Assembly: GCA_039105265.1 (NCBI GenBank) | Contig: JAPFFF010000019.1 | Coordinates: forward strand, 1,954,501 to 2,018,500 | Direction: 5' to 3' | DNA length: 64,000 bases | From: Tritrichomonas musculus | Taxonomy: Eukaryota > Parabasalia > Tritrichomonadida > Tritrichomonadidae | In this document: piece after piece, positions 53,735 through 62,225 of the stretch | Numbering within the stretch: position 1 is the stretch's first letter | How the letters are laid out: each line of letters begins with the position of its first letter | Program-made: the position numbers and the translations under genes | The notes under the pieces: generated by a model | Told to the model about the DNA's origin: nothing | Database searches by the model: none | Seen by the model: the letters and a program-made list of their open reading frames with translations, nothing else

Positions 53735-56293
53735 TCATGCTTCTTCTTGAAATATATCAATATCGTATCTGTTTACATTACTTAATTGGTCTTTCTTCCA
53801 TGCATTTAGTTTTTCCTTATATTCGAGATATCCACATTGCTGACCATAGATTTTATCAATCAAGTTATTGATTATTCGATTATATTCTTCTTTATTTTCT
53901 CTTATCTCTTCTGTTGGTATTTCAGCAGCTAATTGAGTCTTTTCAGCCAGTTTTTGGGGTCTTTGCTTGTCATTCATACTGACATTTACTAAGTATGATA
54001 GTATCAATGATTCCATTGATTGAATGAAAGCGATTGGCATTCCTTCCCAAGCACTTCTATTAGGATTGAATTCACCGCTTTCAAAGTTAATGACCTTTGA
54101 CAAATTATCGATGAATGTTTTCATTCGCTTGCCAATCATTTGATTGTACTTTGATTTGTTGATTTTCTTCCATGCTAACCATTGAATGTAGTTCATTGGC
54201 TGAATACCTTTTTCAATCTCTTTCTTGACGTTGTTATCAAAGTAAATACAAAACAGTACATTTGATACTGAAAGGTATGAAATGATTCTTGTTAATGGTT
54301 TGAATTGTGGGAATAATTGCCAGAAGACTTTCCAAACCTTTGCGAAATAGCTTGACCAATATGATGAAGGACTTAATCGTTTGCTGACTTTTGGCTTACC
54401 CAAACCGAGTTCATTGTGATAGAATTCTGTATATTTCTGGATGGTTTCATTTGGATTAATAATATATTCACCTTTCTCCCAATCTACGGAATCCTTTGAT
54501 TTATTGAATTGTTCATTGAGCCAAACATTGAACGGTTTAGCTTTCCTTTCTTCTGCTGATTTGACAACTGTCTTCCATACTTTCTTATAAGGAGAAGCAA
54601 ATACAAGTTTATAACCGTTTATGATTTGTGGTACTCCTTTCTTATCAACTAATACAATATCATCAATCTTATCTCCATTCAGGTCTGTTATTGCTTCACC
54701 ATTTGGGTCCATAGCGTTTGTAGGAAGTAAACGATATTTTGGCTTTCCGTCTTGGTCAAGATGTGTATGACAGTAAATTGTTGCTTGGTCTCTGGTTGAA
54801 GCGGCAGGAATGTATTTGATTCTATAATTACCATTAATGATTAAATCAAGGAAGTTTTGTTTATAGTATGTTGAACTCTTGGCGGGTGATTGAATGTTAA
54901 GGTTTGTGAAATCTCTATCAATGTTTTCAAGAACGGTTGGGGCATCTCTGTCCTCACGCTTACCTCTTACTGTTGCTGCTTTAGCTTTTTTAATTAAAGC
55001 ATTAATTTCGTCATCAGATATTTTTTGTGCAAATGGATTTCCAGGTTTAAATATTTTTTGATTAAATTCAACTTTATCACCATCATCAATGAACTTACCA
55101 TGCTTCTTTGGTTTATTTGCTTGTTGAGCGTAATCAGTGAATGTTTGATTGAGGTCATCACCATCTTCTTTATCGAAAGCAAATGACTGCGAAAAATCGT
55201 CTGCGTCTGTCATGACTCTTTTAGATGCTGAAAAATTATTAACAACATCATTTGGTTTCACAAACGGGATTGGTATCATTGATGGTGGTTTGATTGGTTG
55301 TATGACATCAGAGCCTTTGATAGGTTTTTTATTAATGATTGTGTCAAACACTCTGAAGAATGATGATAATCCTGTAATTGATTTTCGTTCATTGGTTATA
55401 TCAATGTTTCTCTTCATCTTGTCTCTAATAGTTTCAAGTGTTTGATGTAATGCATCAACGTTTTCCTTTGCTTGTTCATCAAGTTTGTTTTGTGGTTTCT
55501 TTGCTGCTTCATAACATTTTGGTAGTACATTGAGCCATGGTTGATTATAGCCTAATTGCTTGAGCAATTCAATGTCATCATCTACCAAATCATAAGGAGA
55601 TAACAACAAGGCTGATAGGTTATCTTCTTCTTCTTCTAGTTCTGGGAAGTTGAATGATATTGATGGAAGCGAATCATCTTGCTCCAAAAAACTTGTATTC
55701 AGTAATTCATCAGAATCACTCGGAGTTATGCGTTTTCTTCTTGGTGTTCTTCGTTTATTACTGTCAGGTGTTGGTTCATGAATGCTTGTTCTCTTTCTTC
55801 TTCCTTTGGTGGTTTGTGGTGTTTGAATCTTTCTCGGTGGTTTGATGGGTGATGAACGAAAACCATCAGAACTATAATTTAAATCATCGTTGACAACAAT
55901 ATTGAAGTAATTGATAATTGTATCAAGACTTTTTTTATCTGTTGTGTACTCTCTTAAACTAAGGAATTGATTGCCTTTGCTTTTAATACCAGCATTGATT
56001 TTGCTCATCAATGAAACAAATCGACGAAACTTGACTTTCATTTCGCGAATCTTTCCCACACTTCTTCCTGTATATTCATTGTTTTGTATCTGATACAACA
56101 AATTAATTAAATCATTGGGGTGTTCTAGTTTGTATGTACTGAGAAACGTGTTCCTAAAATAATCTATTGGGTCATCTATTTCATCATCATCATCAGGTTT
56201 AGATACCTCACTGTCAAATATAGTATCATCATCAATATTGCTCAAATCTAATTCAAAGCTATCAGATGAATTATTTTTGTCTTGTTTTGACAT
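53735..56293 (-). CDS. Large conserved protein with DLNGD motif (element D)
   Basis: 852 residues. The N-terminal ~190 residues match C almost exactly; the middle has Gly-Tyr-Asn-Gln-Pro and VLPKCYEAA segments related to B's VLPKYYRIA. The C-terminal domain has NGNYRIKYIPA, YRLLPTNAMDPNGE, DLNGDKIDDIVLVD, INGYKLVFASPYKKVWK and RLSPSSYW. It is convergent with the proline-rich gene. Confidence 0.72.
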   Translation of the reverse strand: MSKQDKNNSSDSFELDLSNIDDDTIFDSEVSKPDDDDEIDDPIDYFRNTFLSTYKLEHPNDLINLLYQIQNNEYTGRSVGKIREMKVKFRRFVSLMSKINAGIKSKGNQFLSLREYTTDKKSLDTIINYFNIVVNDDLNYSSDGFRSSPIKPPRKIQTPQTTKGRRKRTSIHEPTPDSNKRRTPRRKRITPSDSDELLNTSFLEQDDSLPSISFNFPELEEEEDNLSALLLSPYDLVDDDIELLKQLGYNQPWLNVLPKCYEAAKKPQNKLDEQAKENVDALHQTLETIRDKMKRNIDITNERKSITGLSSFFRVFDTIINKKPIKGSDVIQPIKPPSMIPIPFVKPNDVVNNFSASKRVMTDADDFSQSFAFDKEDGDDLNQTFTDYAQQANKPKKHGKFIDDGDKVEFNQKIFKPGNPFAQKISDDEINALIKKAKAATVRGKREDRDAPTVLENIDRDFTNLNIQSPAKSSTYYKQNFLDLIINGNYRIKYIPAASTRDQATIYCHTHLDQDGKPKYRLLPTNAMDPNGEAITDLNGDKIDDIVLVDKKGVPQIINGYKLVFASPYKKVWKTVVKSAEERKAKPFNVWLNEQFNKSKDSVDWEKGEYIINPNETIQKYTEFYHNELGLGKPKVSKRLSPSSYWSSYFAKVWKVFWQLFPQFKPLTRIISYLSVSNVLFCIYFDNNVKKEIEKGIQPMNYIQWLAWKKINKSKYNQMIGKRMKTFIDNLSKVINFESGEFNPNRSAWEGMPIAFIQSMESLILSYLVNVSMNDKQRPQKLAEKTQLAAEIPTEEIRENKEEYNRIINNLIDKIYGQQCGYLEYKEKLNAWKKDQLSNVNRYDIDIFQEEA

Positions 56294-56315
56294 TGTTTAG
56301 TTTCTAATAAATTGA

Positions 56316-57242
56316 ATGTTTACGATTGAGCAGAGCGGGCACATAACAAAAACAAATACCATTGACGGATTGATTAACGAATACATCAAAAGATATGTCG
56401 ACAATTATGTTATCAAAGGTGATACATCGAACGGAAACGTAGGAGGTTCAAACGGTAATGGAATCACAGAGGAACAATTGAATGAAGCTGTTAACGGATT
56501 GCGTGATTATATTATCAACAATTACGCTTTATCAACTGATATACCTGATGACTTGATTAATGAAGAATCGTTGACGACAAAAATAAATGAATCACTGAAA
56601 GGATATGCATTGAAGACAGATATACCAACGATTCCAACAGATTTGATTAATGAATCAACATTGAATGAAACACTGAAAGGATATGCACTGAAGATGGATA
56701 TTCCAGAAGTACTCAATAATAGCGAGTTGCAATTGAATCCAAAGGAACAATTGCCAGAAGAAGTTTTCCAGAAATTGATGGCTGATGATGTTAAACCATT
56801 ATCAGCTAAAGCATCAATGTGTTTAACAAGTATGGCGGCTCAAGAAGGACTTCAGGCGGCTTTGGATTCTTGTGCCGAACGATATGTTCCAAAAGAAGAC
56901 CTCCCAGAGATTATTGAGGGTCAAACAACAATTCAATTCGAAATCGTCAATAATACAATTCCTGATTTGGATTACGACAAATATCATGAACTGATAGAGC
57001 AATACGGGTTGGATATTGTCTCATCAAACAGTTTTTATACAGGTCATTATGTTCACGTAGATTATTCGTACAATGACGATGATGATGAACAACCCTCTCA
57101 GATAATGCGGATGGAAGGAAGTGATTCAAGTCTTTGGATACTGTATCACAGCCATGAATTAATAAATCCAGGAACTGGTGAATCACCAGAAGTTTTATCG
57201 TGTTCAATTACCAAAACTATCGAACCAACAGACAGAAACGCT
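56316..57242 (+). pseudogene. Fibre-like protein gene of D, interrupted by E
   Basis: The first ~309 codons match C's fibre (MFTIEQSGHITKTN; KGYALKTDIP; SQIMRMEGSDSSLW; LINPGTGE). E is inserted at aacgct (57237-57242); the remainder is outside the window. The start is 22 bp from the divergent DLNGD gene. Confidence 0.8.
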
Positions 57243-57489
57243 AGTAGTGATAGTGGACCGTCTGGAGGGGGGATAAAAAATGACCCCCTTGTCATAGGGT
57301 TTACAGACCCCAAACCTCAGCCCCATGACTCAAAAAATCACCACTTTTTCAAAATTAGCCCTCGAAACTTTCACAAAATGGCATAGACAAATTTTGAATA
57401 AATTGACAAACTCCCAAAAATAACAACAACGAAAAATAACGAAAAATAGAACTTTCAAAAATTTTTTATTTTTTTATCAGCAATTTATA
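57243..57489. repeat. Left terminal inverted repeat of E
   Basis: It matches C's right TIR inverted along nearly its whole length (gaccgtctgg, ataaaaaatgacccccttg, cgaaactttcacaaaatggc). Confidence 0.85.
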
Positions 57490-57732
57490 ATGTCAAACCA
57501 AGCCGAAGCTGCGAACACTCGCTGCCTCCGACAAACGGAGGAACAATTAAGCATCCTCATTAATAGAATCAACAAAAAGCTAAAAGGTTGGAGACCTGCA
57601 TTAAAATACTTCTACGATAATGATGATGTTGTTGACGGAGTACTAAAAGAGATAAATCACTTTATTGAACAACTAAAGAAATTCAACGGTCCTGCTGAAT
57701 TAATTGCTGAACTTGAAGAGCTCATTTATTAG
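57490..57732 (+). CDS. TIR-linked 80-aa helical protein (element E)
   Basis: Copy of 47509 and 45855, with about 12 extra codons (AANTRCLRQTEE region) made by a double-hairpin mini-repeat at 57508-57541. The frame stays open through it. Function unknown. Confidence 0.65.
   Translation: MSNQAEAANTRCLRQTEEQLSILINRINKKLKGWRPALKYFYDNDDVVDGVLKEINHFIEQLKKFNGPAELIAELEELIY
57508..57541. repeat. 34-bp double-hairpin mini-repeat, in frame
   Basis: gctgcga-acac-tcgctgc (one mismatch in the stem) is followed by cctccg-acaaa-cggagg. The same 34-bp unit with small changes is at 62532-62565 in an unrelated gene of K. Homologous genes in C and D lack it. Confidence 0.75.
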
Positions 57733-57949
57733 ACAATTCATTCAATTCGTTCTCAAGTTGATGAACTTTATTTTTGAGGCTGTTGATGTCTTCAATAAGA
57801 GATTCACGAACAGCAAGACCGTCAGAACCTAACATTCCTGATTTGATATTGTTTAGACATTGTTTATAATCATAACACTTTTCTTTTAATCCTCGTTTGA
57901 TTCGTTTTAATTCGGGTATTTCTTTCTTGTATTCAGTTAGTTCACTCAT
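57722..57949 (-). CDS. Small coiled-coil protein (element E)
   Basis: 75 residues, same protein as 47705 in D; homolog of 22297 in B. Heptad-rich throughout. Confidence 0.7.
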   Translation of the reverse strand: MSELTEYKKEIPELKRIKRGLKEKCYDYKQCLNNIKSGMLGSDGLAVRESLIEDINSLKNKVHQLENELNELSNK

Positions 57950-57963
57950 TTAATAATAATTAA

Positions 57964-58197
57964 ATGTCTGTTATCAATCAATTAAGAACCGTTCATGACG
58001 ATAAGCATAAAAACCATTTTGATAGATTACAATTAACGATGCAAAAGAATAGAACAAAAATAAATTCAGCACCAACAGTGAAATGTTATAATGAAAAAGG
58101 AAATATATTTCATGAACCACCTCCAAAAACGACTAAATCATTAAATCATCATGATTCACTTAATCATTCTGTGGTTGTCAGGAGCAACAACATTTAA
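57964..58197 (+). CDS. Small basic protein (element E)
   Basis: 77 residues, close copy of 47947 in D (MSVINQLRTVHDDKH start). Its end overlaps the convergent capsid-block gene by 42 bp. Confidence 0.65.
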   Translation: MSVINQLRTVHDDKHKNHFDRLQLTMQKNRTKINSAPTVKCYNEKGNIFHEPPPKTTKSLNHHDSLNHSVVVRSNNI

Positions 58198-58628
58198 TAC
58201 ATATTCATTAATAACTTTTGATTGTTGGTCGACAACGTTTGAAAGCTTATTAATATGTTCTTCAAGTATTTTATTTTTGTTGTTCAATTGATTTATTAAT
58301 TCATTGAGTTCGTTAATCGATTCTTTCATTAATGATATATCAGCTTTGATGTTGTCATTTTCAAGTGTTTTAGTGATTGTGTTCCCAACTTTCTTCAAAT
58401 AAATGACGCCGTTAAGTCTTTTACCGTCTGTACAATTGCGCTTAGTGATTTTGTATTCGTTGCCGTCATTAGTGATGATTTTATAAATCTTGTTCAAATA
58501 GTTAGTCGTTTGTGATTTCATTTGCTCGATATTCTTTTGATAGAACAAATTGAACTCTTCAATTGATTTAAATACTTTTGATTCATTTACATTATCATTT
58601 ATAACTTTAAGTTCATTAATGTTTTCAT
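58156..58628 (-). pseudogene. Coiled-coil capsid-block gene of E, interrupted by K
   Basis: It matches D's 158-aa protein (FKSIEEFNLFYQKN; TTNYLNKIYKIIT; coiled coil at the end) up to its start region, where K is inserted. An open frame continues into K's TIR to 58737 by chance; I do not treat that as part of the gene. Confidence 0.7.
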
Positions 58629-58930
58629 AGTAGTATATGTATGTTCGTATTGGTGGTCGAATAATTTTTCTAGGTCTCCCAATACCAGGAACCAAGCTCA
58701 AAACCTCATTTTGAAAATTAACGAAAAAATTATCCACAGGGTTTAAATTTTAATTAGCCTCCATAATCTGTTGTAGAACAAGGCCTGTCATAAAGCGCTA
58801 AACACTCATTTTAAAATTTATTTCAAAGTTAATTCGGGATTTAAAATTTAAATAAGGGCTCCAGAGTGATTCTGAGAACAAGTTATAAAATTTTAAATTA
58901 AGAATTTGTTTTTTTTATCTTATTTAAAAA
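58629..58930. repeat. Left terminal inverted repeat of K
   Basis: The first ~157 bp match tip F at 46485-46641 (inverted), including ggtctcccaataccagg and ttaattagcctccataatct. The rest is AT-rich and non-coding, ending in a T-rich run before the first gene. Confidence 0.8.
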
Positions 58931-59332
58931 ATGCAACAACGCATCGACCATATCATTTCTGAATTACTTGCTTTGAAAACCGAATTCGAACAATTAAATA
59001 ATATATCAAATGAAACACAAATTGAACAACCAACTGAATCTGAGGCACAAAGTGTCGAACCATCAACTGAATCAACTGAACAATCAAATGAATTAAATCC
59101 TATACGAAGAAGAACAAATCGTTCATTTCCATTAAACAAATCCAAATTCCTTAATGATGAACAGAGAGACCAAGTTCTTCAATTTGCTTCTGACCATAAA
59201 GAAACAATTATGAATCAACCAAGGTCTAATCGAATTCAATTCCTTCAGAATCTAATTCGTGAACAATTAAATATCAATTTATCGTTATACATGACGGGAA
59301 AGCTGATTCAAATAATCTCATCCAACAATTAA
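58931..59332 (+). CDS. Helical basic protein (element K)
   Basis: 133 residues. N-terminal coiled and Glu/Ser/Thr-rich part (TESEAQSVEPSTESTEQ) and the conserved C-terminal domain (LNKSKFLNDEQRDQVLQF ... LIREQLNINLSLYMTGKLI) shared with A, B and C. Function unknown. Confidence 0.68.
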   Translation: MQQRIDHIISELLALKTEFEQLNNISNETQIEQPTESEAQSVEPSTESTEQSNELNPIRRRTNRSFPLNKSKFLNDEQRDQVLQFASDHKETIMNQPRSNRIQFLQNLIREQLNINLSLYMTGKLIQIISSNN

Positions 59333-59358
59333 GCTAAAAAAAAATTTTTTTATACTAT

Positions 59359-62211
59359 TTATGCCTTAAAGCATGCAAGTGTTTTATTATCTATTATTGC
59401 AGTTATGATTCCGACAGTCATGCGTTTTATTTTTGATGTTATCGCTGTCTCTCCTGAAAGAATCTTCAATTTATTATCTTCATTATCAATAAATACTTCA
59501 TCCCCAATACCATAACAAGATGAATCATCAACTTTTACAAGATAATCGCCATGGGAAGCGAAGGTAATACAATTATTTTTTTCATCAATTCTAACACAAA
59601 TACCAACATATTCTTTCCATGAACCAGTAGTTTTGACACTACAAATACAATCTGTAGTATCATTCACAGTTGAAAGTATCCAAACTTTGTTTGGCTGAGA
59701 AACATTGTTTCGTACCCACGTATCACCATCATGTTTATAAACCTTACCTGTCATATATACTGGAGCTCCAATAACGAAATCATTAATAGAGTTCATTGAT
59801 GACTCGATTGGGGAGTAGTGAGTAATTGTTGTGTTTGATTGCGTTCCGTAAATAGCAGCCTTATATTTTGCTAAATAACCTCGGGACATGATGCATCTTG
59901 AATATATTTGTTTAGCATCTAATAATTCCTGAGTAGTTGTCCAAGAATATCCACCTATTGGGAAATTATATGTCAGGGGTCTTCCTGATGATATATCAAC
60001 AGTGTCTTCATAATATAGTGGGAATTTGAAATTGTCGAAATACACAGTTCTTTGATGTAATACAAGAACAATGTTGTGGGGATTTCCAGTTGTATCATAG
60101 AATAATATTCTTATTTCCAAACATAGCGCATAATCACCTACTATATATTCCAGTTTAATCACATTACCTTCAAGTTTTAGATAATGAATTGATATTTCAC
60201 CGCCCTCTGTAATCGGTCCGCAATCAATAGCACATTTTTTTATTAGTTGTTCTTCTGTTATGACGTTTGACTTCAGAGCAAAGTTATCATTCACATATTT
60301 CACTGAAGTAATCATATCATCGTTCACAGGTCGGTTGCGGATTAATGTGATAGATGCATCATATATATTAGTCAGTGTATCATCCTCAGCTCTCAATGAA
60401 ACGATATGGGTATTATAATTAATATTTATTAATTCATTGCTTGTTGATTTGTAAATCATATTCAAACTTTTATATAAACTGTATTCGTATTCAACTTCTT
60501 CATATGATGCATCATCAGCATTTCGTTTGAATTTGACGATAATATTTTTGGTTGTGAATACTCTTCTTATATCATTATCAGGAACTACACAACCACTTTC
60601 ATTCTGTGTACATTGAATTGTGATTTGTTCTGGATTTTCATCAACAACATTTGCAGTTTTAATAAATGGTGATTCGATTTGTGCTTTAATGACGTTGATT
60701 AACCATTGAGTATTGCCACTTGAATTACACAACATAAATTCGCCACGGTCATACCATACAATAGATAATCCATTATCTAACATCATTCTATACCCTCTCA
60801 TATATTTTTCATAAGGCTTGAATATCAAATCAAAATGTTGAATATTGTTAATGTAATCCTTGTTAGAACCCCAATTAACATCAAATATCACATGTATATC
60901 GGTTTCTGGTAAGTATGGTTTTACAAATATATAATCACGAACGGGATTCGGATATTCAATATTCAATTCAGTACCATATAATGCAGTACTCAATGCAGAT
61001 TCATTAACCAAATCAGATGGAATTGTTGGTATATCTGTTTTCAATGCATACTTATCTAATTCATAAGCCAATTCATCTTCATCAACAAACTTCTCATCAG
61101 CTTGTGCACTAGAATAATATGGTGTCAAATCGACAGGTTCTGGGATATCTTCTTTTAATGCATAATTGTTTGACACATATCTTGCCGAATAAATGTTTTT
61201 GTTTGTTGGTTCAACAGTTTTGGTTATTGAACATGATAATATTTCTGGTGTTTCACCAGTTCCTGGATTAATTAATTCATGTGATTGATATAGTATCCAA
61301 AGACTAGAATCACTTCCTTCCATACACAGTATCTGAGAGGGTAGATTATCATCATTGTCATTGTACGAATAGTCTGCGTGAACATAATGGGCCGTATAGT
61401 AACTGTCTGATGAGACAATATCTAACCCATATTGCTCAATCAGTATATGATATGGGTCGTAATCCAAATCAAGAATTGTATTATTGGCGATTGTGAATTG
61501 AATTGTTGTTTGACCCTCAATGATTTCTGGGATTTCGCTTTTCACTTGCTCAATAATCTTTGGGAGGTCTTCTTTTGAAACATATTCTCTGGCACAAGAA
61601 TCCAAAGCCGCTTGAAGACCTTCATTAGCCGCCATACTTGTTAAACACATTGATGCTTGAGCTGATAATGGGTTAACATCATCAGCCATCAATTTCTGAA
61701 ACATTTCGTCTGATACTTGGTCTTTTATGTTCAATTGCAACTCACTATTTTTGAGAACTGTGGGTATCTCAGGAATGTCTTCTTTTTTTACATAAGACTG
61801 TAAGTCCTGCGCTTTAGCGTACTCACTTAAGTTCGTAAGTTTCGCATATGGTTCCAAAGCAGTTGTCAAAGCAGATTCATTAACCAAATCTGTAGGTATT
61901 TCAGGTATGTCAGTTGATAATGCAAAGTTGTTAACAACGTAATCACGTAATGTATTAACAGCGTTTTCAATTTCTTCACTACTAGCATACTTTAATAATT
62001 CTTTATTGAATTCCTCTGTTTTCAAATAATCGAATAAATCAGTTGTTTTTGCGTATGGTTTTAATAATTCTTTCAATTCCTCAGTATTCAAGCTTGACCC
62101 TAAATTATTTCCGTTATTGCATTGGCAAGCATATTTCTTGATATATTCTATTATCAATTCATCAATTGTATTTACTTTTTTTATAGTACCCGCTTGTTCT
62201 ATCGTGAACAT
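59359..62211 (-). CDS. Fibre-like surface protein (element K)
   Basis: About 950 residues starting MFTIEQAGTIKKVNTIDELIIEY (ATG 62209-62211; an eight-residue upstream extension lacks homology). Coiled stalk repeats (EYAKLTNLSEYAK; YALKTDIPTIP), EIIEGQTTIQF middle, several variable modules, and the shared C-terminal domain (GAPVYMTGKVY ... VGICVRID ... GIGDEVFID). Stretches around 61250-61460 are nearly identical to B's fibre in DNA, while other parts match C, so it is mosaic. It diverges from the DLNGD gene with 14 bp between the starts. Confidence 0.72.
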   Translation of the reverse strand: MFTIEQAGTIKKVNTIDELIIEYIKKYACQCNNGNNLGSSLNTEELKELLKPYAKTTDLFDYLKTEEFNKELLKYASSEEIENAVNTLRDYVVNNFALSTDIPEIPTDLVNESALTTALEPYAKLTNLSEYAKAQDLQSYVKKEDIPEIPTVLKNSELQLNIKDQVSDEMFQKLMADDVNPLSAQASMCLTSMAANEGLQAALDSCAREYVSKEDLPKIIEQVKSEIPEIIEGQTTIQFTIANNTILDLDYDPYHILIEQYGLDIVSSDSYYTAHYVHADYSYNDNDDNLPSQILCMEGSDSSLWILYQSHELINPGTGETPEILSCSITKTVEPTNKNIYSARYVSNNYALKEDIPEPVDLTPYYSSAQADEKFVDEDELAYELDKYALKTDIPTIPSDLVNESALSTALYGTELNIEYPNPVRDYIFVKPYLPETDIHVIFDVNWGSNKDYINNIQHFDLIFKPYEKYMRGYRMMLDNGLSIVWYDRGEFMLCNSSGNTQWLINVIKAQIESPFIKTANVVDENPEQITIQCTQNESGCVVPDNDIRRVFTTKNIIVKFKRNADDASYEEVEYEYSLYKSLNMIYKSTSNELININYNTHIVSLRAEDDTLTNIYDASITLIRNRPVNDDMITSVKYVNDNFALKSNVITEEQLIKKCAIDCGPITEGGEISIHYLKLEGNVIKLEYIVGDYALCLEIRILFYDTTGNPHNIVLVLHQRTVYFDNFKFPLYYEDTVDISSGRPLTYNFPIGGYSWTTTQELLDAKQIYSRCIMSRGYLAKYKAAIYGTQSNTTITHYSPIESSMNSINDFVIGAPVYMTGKVYKHDGDTWVRNNVSQPNKVWILSTVNDTTDCICSVKTTGSWKEYVGICVRIDEKNNCITFASHGDYLVKVDDSSCYGIGDEVFIDNEDNKLKILSGETAITSKIKRMTVGIITAIIDNKTLACFKA

Positions 62212-62225
62212 TTTGGGAATAATAA

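Larger units (their letters stand above)
47191..57242 (+). mobile_element. Polinton/Maverick element D (left ~10 kb)
   Basis: It starts AGTAGTATATGGG and runs through a TIR-linked ORF, coiled-coil, basic, 158-aa and pVI-like genes, MCP, an HNH endonuclease-like gene, integrase, small beta-rich protein, proline-rich protein, DLNGD protein and fibre. There it is interrupted by E; the right part lies outside the window. The genes seen are otherwise open. It is related to C, with blocks of near-identity. Confidence 0.88.
57243..58628 (+). mobile_element. Polinton/Maverick element E (left 1.4 kb)
   Basis: It starts AGTAGTGATAGTGG and carries the C/D-type TIR, the TIR-linked ORF, coiled-coil, basic and capsid-block genes in the same order as D. 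It is interrupted by K at 58628. The right part lies outside the window. Very close to D, hence a young relative. Confidence 0.85.

Noticed and set aside
58629-58737. N-terminal extension of the E capsid-block gene
   Set aside because: The frame runs into K's TIR by chance; the D homolog has no such part.
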